From contig NZ_JAJEQM010000007.1 in assembly GCF_020687385.1 (NCBI RefSeq), positions 62,001 to 126,000 of the forward strand: a stretch of 64,000 nucleotides of DNA, read 5' to 3'. How positions within the stretch are numbered: position 1 is the stretch's first letter; each line of letters opens with the position of its first letter. The stretch is from Hominilimicola fabiformis. Lineage in GTDB: Bacteria > Bacillota > Clostridia > UBA1381. The position numbers and the translations under genes were made by a program. The notes under the pieces are model-generated. The model saw only the letters and a program-made list of their open reading frames with translations. It did no database searches and was not told where the DNA came from. This document shows positions 30,801 to 38,104 of the stretch, piece by piece.

Positions 30801-32814
30801 TGTACCGGTTGTGTCTGGCTCTGCGGCTTGGAACGAAACGAATCAGAATATTAAATTTAATGCAAATGTAACTGCACCGGGTACTTTGTCATTGAAATTA
30901 AACCCTGCAATAGGTAATAAGGCGAATGTTAATTTTGATTTGTATGTCGGTGCACTGGGCGGACAGACGTTTACATACGAAATTAATGACAGTGAGGGTA
31001 CAAATCTTGTAAATTGCTCATTTAACGTATATAACGGTACAGGAAGTATGGTTATTGGCAGTGAAGAAATTGCTGTTGACAGTGATGTTACATCAGCGGT
31101 ATCAAAGGTAAGCGGTGACGGTATGTCATCGTCAGTAACGCAAGTGTCAAATGAGATTAATTTTACAACTAATACAGTTACTGTAAACATAGGCTCAAAA
31201 TCATTTACCGGCAAGCTCACAGGAGCAGAAACAGGATTGATTTCGGATATATCGTTTAAGTCGGAGCGTTCAAAGAAAGCTGACAGAAGTATATATCTTG
31301 ACAATCTTGTAGTAAGAGAATATGAAACCGATTCATCGGATACAGACGAAACTGCGTTCCCTAAGTTTAAAAGCGGAACATATACAAAAGACGGAAGTAC
31401 AATGAAATACAGATATTATCTTCCTGAAAATTATGACAGTTCAGTATCGTATCCGGTAGTAATGTTCTTGCACGGTGAAACAAGAAAGGGCAACGATAAT
31501 GAAAAGCAGTTGTATAACGCACAAGATTTATTTGATAAGGTTATAGAACAGGAAAGTAAAAATCCTTGTATTCTTGTTGCACCGCAATGCAGTGCAGATG
31601 GTAATTGGACTGATTTGTCGGATATGATTGACGGAGTTGTAAATGATATTCAAAATCAGTATAGTGTAAACAGTGAGAAAATATATATTGCTGGTTATTC
31701 AGAGGGTACAGAGGGCTGTTATAAGGTTATCTCTGATAATCCCGATAAGTATGCAGGAATAATTGCAATAGCAGGAAAAGGCGATACAACGTCGGCGCAG
31801 GCAATAGCAAAAAATAATACAGGCGTAATGATTTTTGCGGGCAGCGAGGACGATACGGAAATTAATGATTCTTCAAAGGCAATATATAAAGCACTTGTCG
31901 AAAACGGTGCGACGAATGTTGAATATAAAGAAATTTACGGTGAAGGTCATAATATTCTGAAGTCAGCTGCGAATACATCAGGCCTGCTTGATTGGTTGTT
32001 TGCAAAGAATTTAACAGACAATAAGACTAAAAATACAAAAACTGTTGACTTGGCTATATTTATGGGGCAGTCAAATATGGCAGGACGTGGTGAATACGCT
32101 GACGCGACAGAATGCCCGATAGGCGCAGGATATGAATTCAGAAGTGTATCAAATGCAGATATGTTATTCAGTGTATCAGAACCTTTTGGCAAGAGTGAAA
32201 ACAACGATTCTATAAATGACAACGGAAGTAACGGTGTAGACAGAAGAAGTGGGGATATGGTTTCATCACTTATGAACAGCTATTATGCCCAAACAGGTGT
32301 TCCGATTGTAGGAGTCCAAGCATCAAGAGGCGGTACAAATATAGGATATTGGAATACTGCGGCACAAAAGAATGAGGCACAGTCGCGACTTACCGCCGCT
32401 AAAACCTATCTTGAAGATAACGGTTATACTGTAAATCATATCTTTATGGTTTGGTGTCAAGGCGAAGCAGACGCGGATAAAATTTATTCGGGAAGTCAGT
32501 CGGCAGCGTCATATAAGTCACAGACGCTTAATGTGTTTGAGTATATGAAAACAGTGGGCGTTACAGATATGTTCATAGTTCAAACAGGTCACTATAACGG
32601 TGACGACGATACAGACGGCAAACATGATGAGGCATATGTCACAGTACACGATGCACAAGCAGAACTTGCAAGTGAGAATGATAATGTTTATACAGTAGGT
32701 TCATTCCTTGAATTTAAGGAAAATATGAAAGACAATTATCATTTTCACCAAATCGCATATAATACAGTTGGCATAGCGGCAGGTAAAGCAATAGCAGAGG
32801 TATACAATAACTAA
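24805..32814 (+). CDS. Giant secreted multi-esterase (two SGNH/CE12-like, one CE1-like, one SASA/CE6-like)
   Basis: A 2,669-residue protein with a signal peptide (1 to about 29) and start supported by AAAGGAG 7 nt upstream. Four ester-hydrolase domains follow beta-sandwich modules. (1) SGNH/CE12-like, about 1160-1395: Ser1171 in GDST, GTND with Asn1240, Asp1370/His1373 in DYNH. (2) SGNH/CE12-like, about 1710-1925: Ser1722 in GDSES, Asn1800 in GIND, Asp1903/His1906 in DNLH. (3) alpha/beta-hydrolase like CE1 esterases, about 2190-2405: HG oxyanion loop, Ser2299 in GYSEG, His2382 in GEGH. (4) SASA/CE6-like, about 2413-2669: Ser2423 in GQSNMAG. Each has its expected catalytic residues, so all may be active. 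The rest is LamG- or CBM-like modules, Ig-like repeats and a Pro/Thr linker (about 155-190). CE12 members include rhamnogalacturonan acetylesterases, so acetylated (and perhaps feruloylated) pectin is the likely target. No surface anchor is seen. Confidence 0.87.
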   Translation: MKCKKVISLITTLAMCISMFSAFSVTSFAENDNTYSCDFTSLVKDNADTTYGTADDIYDIDDYTKAVLTYAGTYVSADGKVYLKSSKVTNANSSYSNGSYVSFTAPSDGKATFEGKDIGVYIDNTYKGYSNGNYDMKAGETMYLGYRKGTSYLQNITFTPTETPEETVTPTENPIQTSNPQSTPKADAEREVLYEEDFENCTVGDKASGNSTSVDGWKSPAGTAELKSDSNQTINKYLAVTSAKSGTARSTYKGITEINDNFVLEADIKTTNYKTNVSNFEVLEKTDSLYMNHGCYSNAKYAFKMNRPSDLNKFVINNSVSDSGLSLGRYAQPTVLTKEIPDDWIHVKVIGDFTNKTATAYITSLDGNTVYYHGRINMSEDITSFSCLALLAPSSGVDTCIDNIKISKALDSDLSEVFHTVKINNSIDEFSQYVYDGESVVNIPDMSAYGKYFEGWSVDGQLLSSDDLNKYQITKDTTITAQISQDYIENIATVEFNSFPTDNMLVMGPDSDTYADNEISLKIVGERGTSIVTNPDSRVKDYKIDWQFDGFRTLGGKPTGESGTFPGTQVYCDSYGSVTVNSANQSSVNFKLKNTSANYYGMVTAIVTYNGKTAKVSRPLVLLADTEANSDVYLPKVGYTADYNNYERGLVGYTTSQNDILTGGWSTDGSDKSNVVLKSDNSGKYLSLSRELTGNSSYINNNAGQITSQTNFEQDVRFGIDGTIGYIGGNVTESTSVGFELSFTDSKFSLNGTEIGTGEKNKWYHIVVTADPTVKKCIAKIYNLDSNSDYNGKTPLIQSELTNFNANYTTGKYYRITLSKDKSSSIDINNVKIQSAQVDTDSFKINGQDTVNIPTSDSVKVPMTVSANMTDGNAAFGAAEWKIDDEFAEGVSVETNSTDSYSANLVVSSTASAGDVPIKVTLGGKSVTKTVKLIGTNDSIAFVKSPVGAQIPSSNKYEAVVKNGNAEVLTDKTVTYKLYNSDNTTEYTGSDIKIASDGTLTVSSSAKPTDIYVRAISTDSNGKTLEKSVKVNVYNLKFNFTTSAKDGYTSVTSSTEYKESRGFGIDGTCADGESYMSGQNFGFKLNLTAGEVYEITAVYEGTIKCERVNSSLTGFERTKKTLESDTYKTAVFGDGVLDITFSGDGKLSSLTVEKVERTANSKPAWWTIGDSTVQQNGSWAYTLNNTLSDYPKLSNVISAFYNSGQAGRQHRSYYTEGLLNNVLCGIKPGDVISISGMGTNDTSSTKDEFKEYNNIYIDAIKAMGAKVILGSYTPTGNYGSTQDKVYDADNVLFKGMRTNSYDTAIREVYNERANDTNIIGFVDIGKIADNVMTNDVRTVYNTAIQSGKNEIEARAKAQERATALMSMWKDYNHYYTDFSNYILPQITTRVAQLVTGEKQDDIPQVINLEKPETERLKITGTSIKNGSILVDIDKGFEGVAICALYDKDGLLKQVVTETDNTAEKTLTLKMPATKDGYAVKVMNWDSLDKMNPIGKTHLIKVSDIEDLSDGDDSSEEITSSDEYIDVSELTSYDSNTYRVYNGDGTYKSVKAENGKVHNTSKSEVTVVPEYKFEFTNTSSSKDEYINGYVKVNANSYTEEKGYGLGDGDYHINENGCLPTGDNTIKIDVPDGFYDITVYRKGGARADVYNNGVQIINNTTSSGSQNRPSGYGVMYAPRMEVTGGQINLAIGNTSGGNERVASVEVVRVPKKYKKQVVWIAGDSESANYYPQNADGDDLDNNKVMMTGFGMQLEKFLSPTKYAVANFGQPSATVKTWYNECFESVKKLIQKDDVLIIDFGINDSVSSSNKITVDEMEQYMSEMAAMAKEKGAVPVLVSPVYNSKYQHKTYFTYSTSTKINDITEFAESIGVECIDLNKYTQLYVNQAKTDTNDTNWAVNNYQVGDNLHLTQHSALLASSFIAAELKSMGYETTDYSYTYKDLSSLSADSDSKVIRGEESGVTRVYSVAEAEKFIKANTESLPTIEKKWDFAENTTATEGENVPVVSGSAAWNETNQNIKFNANVTAPGTLSLKLNPAIGNKANVNFDLYVGALGGQTFTYEINDSEGTNLVNCSFNVYNGTGSMVIGSEEIAVDSDVTSAVSKVSGDGMSSSVTQVSNEINFTTNTVTVNIGSKSFTGKLTGAETGLISDISFKSERSKKADRSIYLDNLVVREYETDSSDTDETAFPKFKSGTYTKDGSTMKYRYYLPENYDSSVSYPVVMFLHGETRKGNDNEKQLYNAQDLFDKVIEQESKNPCILVAPQCSADGNWTDLSDMIDGVVNDIQNQYSVNSEKIYIAGYSEGTEGCYKVISDNPDKYAGIIAIAGKGDTTSAQAIAKNNTGVMIFAGSEDDTEINDSSKAIYKALVENGATNVEYKEIYGEGHNILKSAANTSGLLDWLFAKNLTDNKTKNTKTVDLAIFMGQSNMAGRGEYADATECPIGAGYEFRSVSNADMLFSVSEPFGKSENNDSINDNGSNGVDRRSGDMVSSLMNSYYAQTGVPIVGVQASRGGTNIGYWNTAAQKNEAQSRLTAAKTYLEDNGYTVNHIFMVWCQGEADADKIYSGSQSAASYKSQTLNVFEYMKTVGVTDMFIVQTGHYNGDDDTDGKHDEAYVTVHDAQAELASENDNVYTVGSFLEFKENMKDNYHFHQIAYNTVGIAAGKAIAEVYNN

Positions 32815-32900
32815 AAGAGTATTCTTTTAGTTTTGTGTAAATACAAAATGATATAGAAAATTTTATTTAAGCGGACGGAATTAAATTCCGTCCGCTTTTG
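32811..32900 (+). terminator. Two successive intrinsic terminators
   Basis: The first hairpin, CTAAAAGA/TCTTTTAG (32811-32818 with 32823-32830), overlaps the stop codon and is followed by TTTTG. The second is GC-richer, with a perfect 12-bp stem (32869-32880 with 32886-32897) around GCGGACGGAA and ends in four T. Confidence 0.8.
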
Positions 32901-33163
32901 CGTTATCAAAAAATCGGAAAGTCAATAGCGGATTCTATCAGCAAAGAAGAACTCCAACTGAGAATGAAGCTCATATCCAATCACGACGGCGACTAATCCA
33001 TTTTTCATGACGTCCATTATTGCAAGGTACAGCATTTTAAACAAACCTAAATATTTCAGGCATCCCCAAGCGGTTTGTGCACTTATCTGCACAACTAACA
33101 CGATAGAAAAATTTAAAATAATACACTTTTTAAAATTTTACATCTTCTTTTCGATTTTTTCCA
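32901..33163. other. Intergenic stretch with a possible gene remnant
   Basis: No full gene is seen. On the plus strand, codons ending at TAA 32994-32996 read KIGKSIADSISKEELQLRM then KLISNHDGD, a hydrophilic sequence that looks like a real protein C-terminus but has no start. On the minus strand an overlapping open stretch ends at about 32925 (...LGLFKMLYLAIMDVMKNG...). A 60-codon plus-strand open frame at 33007-33189 has no ribosome site. I recognise none of these; the first may be the tail of a deleted gene. Confidence 0.3.
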
Positions 33164-33192
33164 TTGAAGATATTAATGATTTTAGTTAAAAT
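33164..33192 (+). promoter_or_regulatory. Probable promoter of the sugar ABC importer operon
   Basis: -35 TTGAAG (33164-33169), 17-bp spacer, -10 TAAAAT (33187-33192), 36 bp before the start codon. Confidence 0.5.
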
Positions 33193-33228
33193 AAAGTCAA
33201 CAAATAAACAAAGAAAGGAATGAGAGAG

Positions 33229-34719
33229 ATGTCTGAATACATTCTTGAGCTAAAAGGAATAACGAAAATATTCCCCGGAGTAAAGGCTCTTGATAATGTT
33301 CACTTTCAGTTAAAACAAGGTGAAATACATGCTCTTATGGGTGAAAACGGTGCAGGAAAATCAACATTCATAAAAGTTATCACCGGAGTACATCAAGCTG
33401 AAGAAGGTGAAATATTCATAAACGGCGAAAAAGTAGAAATAAAAAATCCTAAAGATGCACAAAAATTAAGTATTGCCGCTATTTATCAGCACGGTACGGC
33501 ATATCAACATTTAAGTGTAACGGAAAACATTTTCATAGGACACGAGAAAATGACAAAGTTCCATACAATTGATTGGAAACAAATGCACAAGGATGCAAAA
33601 GCGCTTTTGGAGAGATTGGGAAGTGACATTGACCCACATTCAAGTATGGGTAATCTTACAGTTGCGGAACAACAGATAGTCGAAATTGCAAAAGCCATTT
33701 CTACAAATGCAAAAATAATCATAATGGACGAGCCTACGGCGGCTCTTTCAAAAAGAGAATGTGAGGAATTATACAGAATTACAGAACAACTTAGAGATGA
33801 AGGCTGTTCAATAATATTTATCTCGCATCGTTTTGAAGATATGTACAGACTTGCTACAAGAGTAACCGTATTTCGTGACTCACAGTACATAGGTACATGG
33901 AATGTAGATGAAATTTCAAATGAAGTATTGATTTCAAAAATGGTCGGACGTGAAATTTCTCAAATTTATCCTAAGCAAGAAGTTGAAAGAGGAGAAGAAA
34001 TTTTCAGAGTTGAGGGATTATCAAAGACAGGGTACTACAAAGATGTTTCTTTTTCACTTCACAAGGGCGAAATCCTTGCTATGACAGGACTTGTTGGTGC
34101 AGGACGAACAGAAGTATGTCAAGGTATTATGGGTATTGAAAGACCCGATAAAGGAAAGGTCATTTTGGAAGGAAAAACACTTTCAATAAGACATCCGTCA
34201 GACGCTATGAAAGCAGGTATCGGATATTTGCCTGAGGACAGACAAAAACAAGGTCTGATTCTTGATTGGGGATTGGGACAAAACGTAACATTATCAACAC
34301 TTGAAAAATTTACTAAGTTCACTGTTATAAACAGAAAAGCAGAACGTGAACGTTCAAAAGAACTTTTGGAAAAAGTTAAAACAAAGGCTCTTTCTGTATT
34401 TGATAAGGCGTCAAGTTTGTCAGGTGGTAATCAACAAAAGGTTATCGTAGCAAAGGTTTTAAATTCCGATTTGAAAGTAGTTATCCTTGACGAACCGACA
34501 AAGGGTGTCGATGTAGGTGCAAAAGCACAGATATATGAAATTATGTCAGAATTGGCGGCACAAGGTTTCGGAGTAATAATGATTTCTTCGGAAATGCCGG
34601 AAGTATTGGGTATGGCAGATACAATCCTTGTTATGAAAGAGGGCAGAGTATCTAAGATTTTTGCAGATGCAACAGGCGTTACTCAAGAACAAATTCTTGA
34701 GGCCGCAATGAATATGTAG
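33229..34719 (+). CDS. Sugar ABC transporter ATP-binding protein (RbsA/MglA/RhaT type)
   Basis: A 496-residue protein with two fused ABC ATPase domains, the layout of the CUT2 class of monosaccharide importers. Domain 1 has Walker A GENGAGKST and Walker B IIMDEPTAAL; domain 2 has the degenerate P-loop GLVGAGRTE and the signature LSGGNQQK with VVILDEPTKGVD. I start at ATG 33229, 9 nt after AAAGGA; the ATG at 33220 abuts that site. It powers import of a monosaccharide with the two permeases and the lipoprotein that follow. Gaps to its neighbours are 16 nt or less, so it heads the operon. Sugar identity is inferred from the binding protein. Confidence 0.93.
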   Translation: MSEYILELKGITKIFPGVKALDNVHFQLKQGEIHALMGENGAGKSTFIKVITGVHQAEEGEIFINGEKVEIKNPKDAQKLSIAAIYQHGTAYQHLSVTENIFIGHEKMTKFHTIDWKQMHKDAKALLERLGSDIDPHSSMGNLTVAEQQIVEIAKAISTNAKIIIMDEPTAALSKRECEELYRITEQLRDEGCSIIFISHRFEDMYRLATRVTVFRDSQYIGTWNVDEISNEVLISKMVGREISQIYPKQEVERGEEIFRVEGLSKTGYYKDVSFSLHKGEILAMTGLVGAGRTEVCQGIMGIERPDKGKVILEGKTLSIRHPSDAMKAGIGYLPEDRQKQGLILDWGLGQNVTLSTLEKFTKFTVINRKAERERSKELLEKVKTKALSVFDKASSLSGGNQQKVIVAKVLNSDLKVVILDEPTKGVDVGAKAQIYEIMSELAAQGFGVIMISSEMPEVLGMADTILVMKEGRVSKIFADATGVTQEQILEAAMNM

Positions 34720-34735
34720 GAGGTGTAATTTAATT

Positions 34736-35725
34736 ATGAAGTTAAAAAAATTCTTTTCATCGAATATTCGTGAAATCAGCTTAATTATTGTAATGATTGC
34801 ACTTTCTGTATTTATTGAAATAAGAAGTGGAGGAAACTTCTTCACACTTGAAAACATTTCCGATATGTTCACAGAAACGGCAGTTCTTGCAATTACGGCG
34901 GTAGGCATGATGATGGTAATTATCACAAGCGGTATCGACCTTTCAATCGGCTCGATAATGGCGTTGGGTGCAATGGTCGGCGGAACGATACTTAAAAATA
35001 ATCAAGCAGTTCCCGGAGTGGTAATAATTTTAGTATCGATAGCAGTCGGTATCGTATGTGGTTTCATAAACGGTACATTGGTTGCTAAACTGAAAATATT
35101 ACCTATTATCGCAACACTCGGTATGATGAATATATATCGCGGACTTACATATTTAGTTGCTAACGGAAGTTGGGTAAAACAACAGGAAATGGGTACAAAG
35201 TTTCTGTCAATCGCGACAGGAAAGTTTCTTGGTATAAATAATCTTATAGTTGTAGCAATAGTTGTTTATATAATTGCCGCATTCTTCCTAAATAAAACCC
35301 GTACGGGCAGAAAGATTTATGCGGTAGGAAACAGTGAAGAAAGTGCAAGAGTTTCGGGTATCAAAACAGATCGAACATTAATTATGGTTTATACTATATT
35401 AGGTGCGGTAGCCGGCTTAGGCGGTATACTTTATGTTTGTAAATACGGAGTTGCTCAAGGTGAAACCTGTACCGGATATGAAATGAATGTAATCGCAGCT
35501 TGCGTACTTGGCGGTGTAAGCATTAATGGCGGTACAGGCAGAGTACAAGGCGTATTGTTGGGTGCTGTATTACTTGGTATTCTTAACAACGCAATGCCGC
35601 TTATCCATGTATCTTCATTCTGGCAAGAGGCAATTCGCGGTTTGATTATACTTCTTTCAATTATAGCAAACTCGTTAATTCAAAGAAACGTTGAAATGAA
35701 AGCATTGAGAAGGAGGAATATCTGA
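34736..35725 (+). CDS. Sugar ABC transporter permease 1 (CUT2 class)
   Basis: A 329-residue inner-membrane protein with 8-10 hydrophobic helices and the CUT2 permease signatures MMVIITSGIDLSIGSIMALG and GRKIYAVGNSEESARVSGI, then NVIAACVLGGVSINGGTG. It forms half of the transmembrane channel, paired with the next gene product. AGGAGG lies before the ATG. Its stop TGA shares a base with the next ATG (TGATG). Confidence 0.92.
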   Translation: MKLKKFFSSNIREISLIIVMIALSVFIEIRSGGNFFTLENISDMFTETAVLAITAVGMMMVIITSGIDLSIGSIMALGAMVGGTILKNNQAVPGVVIILVSIAVGIVCGFINGTLVAKLKILPIIATLGMMNIYRGLTYLVANGSWVKQQEMGTKFLSIATGKFLGINNLIVVAIVVYIIAAFFLNKTRTGRKIYAVGNSEESARVSGIKTDRTLIMVYTILGAVAGLGGILYVCKYGVAQGETCTGYEMNVIAACVLGGVSINGGTGRVQGVLLGAVLLGILNNAMPLIHVSSFWQEAIRGLIILLSIIANSLIQRNVEMKALRRRNI

Positions 35726-36789
35726 TGGCTAAAGAGTATGTAAAACAGGCTGTAAGCAGTGACGGTACAAGAACAATATCAGCCCAAAGAGGATTTTCTT
35801 GGCAGAGATTTCTTTTTCAATGGGAGTGGATGCTTGTATTAATGCTTATATTGGTAAATGTATTTAATATATCCGCGTCACCGTATTATGCACACGCAAA
35901 ATCAATTTTAAATGCAACCCGTGACTTCTTGGATAAAGCAATAGTAGTATTTCCGATGGCATTTGTATTAATGCTCGGTGAAATCGACATCAGTGTTGCA
36001 TCAATTATGGCTCTTTCAGCAACAATTATGGGTGTTGCGTTTGACGCAGGAGTTCCGATGATTGAAGCAATCGGTCTTGCACTTGTCACAGGCACTGTAT
36101 GTGGTTTGATTAACGGAATCATCCTTGTAAAATTCCCTGAATTGTCAAGTATGATTGTAACGCTTGCAACACAGATAATATTCAGAGGAATAGCACAGAT
36201 TATTTTGGAAACCAATTCGGTGGGAGGATTCCCAAATTGGTTTACACAAATTGCAGCCGGTAAAATCGGTGGAATGGTTCCATACGCATTAATATTTGTA
36301 GTAGTTGAGGCTTTGTTCTTTGCTTATCTTCTTCACTACACAAAATTCGGCAGAAGATGTTACGCAATGGGTAATTCAACAACGGTTGCAAAATTCTCGG
36401 GTGTAAAAACAGATAAGATTAAAATTATTGTTTATACAATGACAGGTTTATTATCAGCAATTGCAGCAATTTACCTTGCATCAAAGATGTCAAGTGTACG
36501 TCCTGACGTTGCAAAGGGATATGAACTTGATATTATAGCAATGGCTGTACTTGGCGGAGTATCAACTTCGGGCGGTAAAGGAAGAATACTTGGTGCAACA
36601 CTTGCTATTATGGTAATCGGTTATCTAAGATATGGTCTTGGTCTAATCAACGCATCAAGCCAGATTATTATGATAGTTGTAGGTTTACTATTGATAATTG
36701 CAGTTGCAATTCCAAGTTTCAGAGATAGTATCGGTAATATGAATTGGTTCAAAAAACTTAAAGCAATGGCGACAAAGTCGCAAAAATAA
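35725..36789 (+). CDS. Sugar ABC transporter permease 2 (CUT2 class)
   Basis: A 354-residue paralogue of the preceding permease with a longer cytoplasmic N-terminus (about 40 residues), then helices and the same signature positions: FVLMLGEIDISVASIMALSA, GRRCYAMGNSTTVAKFSGV and IIAMAVLGGVSTSGGKG. Two different permeases, as opposed to a homodimer, is the arrangement of rhamnose (RhaP/RhaQ) and autoinducer-2 (LsrC/LsrD) systems rather than ribose systems, which supports the assignment drawn from the binding protein. Translation is coupled to permease 1 by a one-base overlap. Confidence 0.92.
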   Translation: MAKEYVKQAVSSDGTRTISAQRGFSWQRFLFQWEWMLVLMLILVNVFNISASPYYAHAKSILNATRDFLDKAIVVFPMAFVLMLGEIDISVASIMALSATIMGVAFDAGVPMIEAIGLALVTGTVCGLINGIILVKFPELSSMIVTLATQIIFRGIAQIILETNSVGGFPNWFTQIAAGKIGGMVPYALIFVVVEALFFAYLLHYTKFGRRCYAMGNSTTVAKFSGVKTDKIKIIVYTMTGLLSAIAAIYLASKMSSVRPDVAKGYELDIIAMAVLGGVSTSGGKGRILGATLAIMVIGYLRYGLGLINASSQIIMIVVGLLLIIAVAIPSFRDSIGNMNWFKKLKAMATKSQK

Positions 36790-36800
36790 CTTAGTATCAA

Positions 36801-36819
36801 TCGGAGTAGGAAACTCCGA
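36801..36819 (+). other. Short mRNA hairpin before the binding-protein gene
   Basis: TCGGAGT and ACTCCGA (36801-36807 with 36813-36819) form a 7-bp stem with loop AGGAA and no T-run, so it is not a terminator. Such hairpins often stabilise the 5' end of a processed message, which would let the binding protein be made in excess. Confidence 0.4.
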
Positions 36820-36862
36820 AAAATAAAGGAAAACTTTAAAATAAGAAAGGTAGGTTTTAAAC

Positions 36863-37912
36863 ATGAAAGCAAGAAAACTATTGGCATTAGGTCTAACGGC
36901 AATAATCGGAGCAACTATGATGGCAGGTTGCGGAGGTGGTGGCGGAAGCACAACATCTCAAAGTTCAGATGGCTCATCGGCAAGCGGTACATACGCATTT
37001 GTGGCGAAAGACGTACAAAATCCTTATATGCAGAAAGTATATGACGGTTTTGAAAAGGCTTGTAAAGAAATCGGAGCAGAACCTCTTTACAAAGGTCCTG
37101 AAGCGGCTACACCGGAAAAGCAGATTGAAATTATCAATCAGCTTGTAGCACAAAACGTTGCGGGTATCGCTATTGCAGCTAACGATGCAGACGCATTGCA
37201 ACCTGCATTGACAGAAGCTATGGACGCAGGTATTAAGGTCATTTCGCTTGACAGTGCTGTAAATAAAGATTCAAGACAAACTCATATTCAACAAGCCGAT
37301 CCTGAAAAAATCGGCAGAGGACTAATTCAAGCGGCTTATGAAATGGTAGACGGTAACGGCGGTATCGCTGTATTGTCTGCAACAGCACAAGCTACAAACC
37401 AAAATCTATGGATTGAATGGATGAAGAAAGAATTGGAAGAAAATCCTGAAAAGTATGCAAATACACCACTTATAAAAGTTGCATACGGTGACGATGACCC
37501 AACAAAGTCAACATCAGAAACACAAGCACTTTTGACAGATTCATCTATTAAAGTTATCATTGCTCCGACAACTGTAGGTATGCTTGCCGCAGGTAAGGTA
37601 TTGCAAGATAAACAGTCAGATGTAAAACTAACAGGTCTTGGCTTGCCTTCGGAAATGGCTCCGTTTATCGAAGATGGCACTTGCCCTTGGATGTATCTAT
37701 GGAATCCTGTTGATATAGGTTATTTGTCAGGTTACACAATGGATGCACTTGTAAAAGGCACAATTACAGGTGATGTAGGCGGTTCATTTAATGCCGGTGA
37801 CCTTGGTGAAAAGAAGATTACAGAAGCTGCAGATGGTGGTACAGAAGTAATGCTTGGTGATCCATTCAAATTTGATACAGAAAACATTGCTGAGTGGAAA
37901 GAAGTTTATTGA
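36863..37912 (+). CDS. Sugar-binding lipoprotein of the ABC importer, RhaS-like
   Basis: A 349-residue lipoprotein: a lipobox ends in MMAGC (Cys24), followed by a Gly/Ser linker. The rest is a periplasmic-binding-protein type 1 fold. Compared from memory with known families it fits RhaS (rhamnose) best: PEKQIEIINQLVAQNVAGIAI, IAANDADALQPAL, SATAQATNQNLWIEWMKKEL, YGDDDPTKS, APTTVGMLAAG, WNPVDIGYLSGY and the ending FDTENIAEWKEVY. LsrB (autoinducer-2) is the next candidate; RbsB (ribose) fits less well. Rhamnose is the backbone sugar of rhamnogalacturonan I, matching the nearby pectin-type esterases. It is unusual in being last in the operon, 73 nt after the permease and preceded by a hairpin and its own strong AGAAAGG site. 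Confidence 0.88.
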   Translation: MKARKLLALGLTAIIGATMMAGCGGGGGSTTSQSSDGSSASGTYAFVAKDVQNPYMQKVYDGFEKACKEIGAEPLYKGPEAATPEKQIEIINQLVAQNVAGIAIAANDADALQPALTEAMDAGIKVISLDSAVNKDSRQTHIQQADPEKIGRGLIQAAYEMVDGNGGIAVLSATAQATNQNLWIEWMKKELEENPEKYANTPLIKVAYGDDDPTKSTSETQALLTDSSIKVIIAPTTVGMLAAGKVLQDKQSDVKLTGLGLPSEMAPFIEDGTCPWMYLWNPVDIGYLSGYTMDALVKGTITGDVGGSFNAGDLGEKKITEAADGGTEVMLGDPFKFDTENIAEWKEVY

Positions 37913-37952
37913 TTTTAGTTAATTACTGATTAATTGTATTATTTCCCCCCTA

Positions 37953-37986
37953 AAAAAATGTCCCTTTATTAAAAGGGACATTTTTT
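37953..37986 (+). terminator. Strong terminator after the ABC importer operon
   Basis: A 15-bp stem (37953-37967 with 37972-37986) with core TGTCCC/GGGACA, loop ATTA and A/T-run flanks. Confidence 0.9.
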
Positions 37987-37988
37987 CG

Positions 37989-38018
37989 TTGACAAATATA
38001 ATGCCGATAGAGTATAAT
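37989..38018 (+). promoter_or_regulatory. Consensus promoter of the two-component operon
   Basis: Perfect -35 TTGACA (37989-37994), 18-bp spacer, perfect -10 TATAAT (38013-38018). It begins right after the preceding terminator and leaves a leader of about 80 nt. Confidence 0.75.
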
Positions 38019-38104
38019 TAATATGTTAATATAGTACAATATATTGATTGTACATTTCTATGATTTGTAGTTTTTTACTAAATGTAATAAAAACGGAGTT
38101 TGAT

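Noticed and set aside
33007-33189. 60-codon plus-strand frame before the ABC importer
   Set aside because: No ribosome site, it overlaps the -35 and part of the -10 of the importer promoter, and the composition is unlike a real protein.
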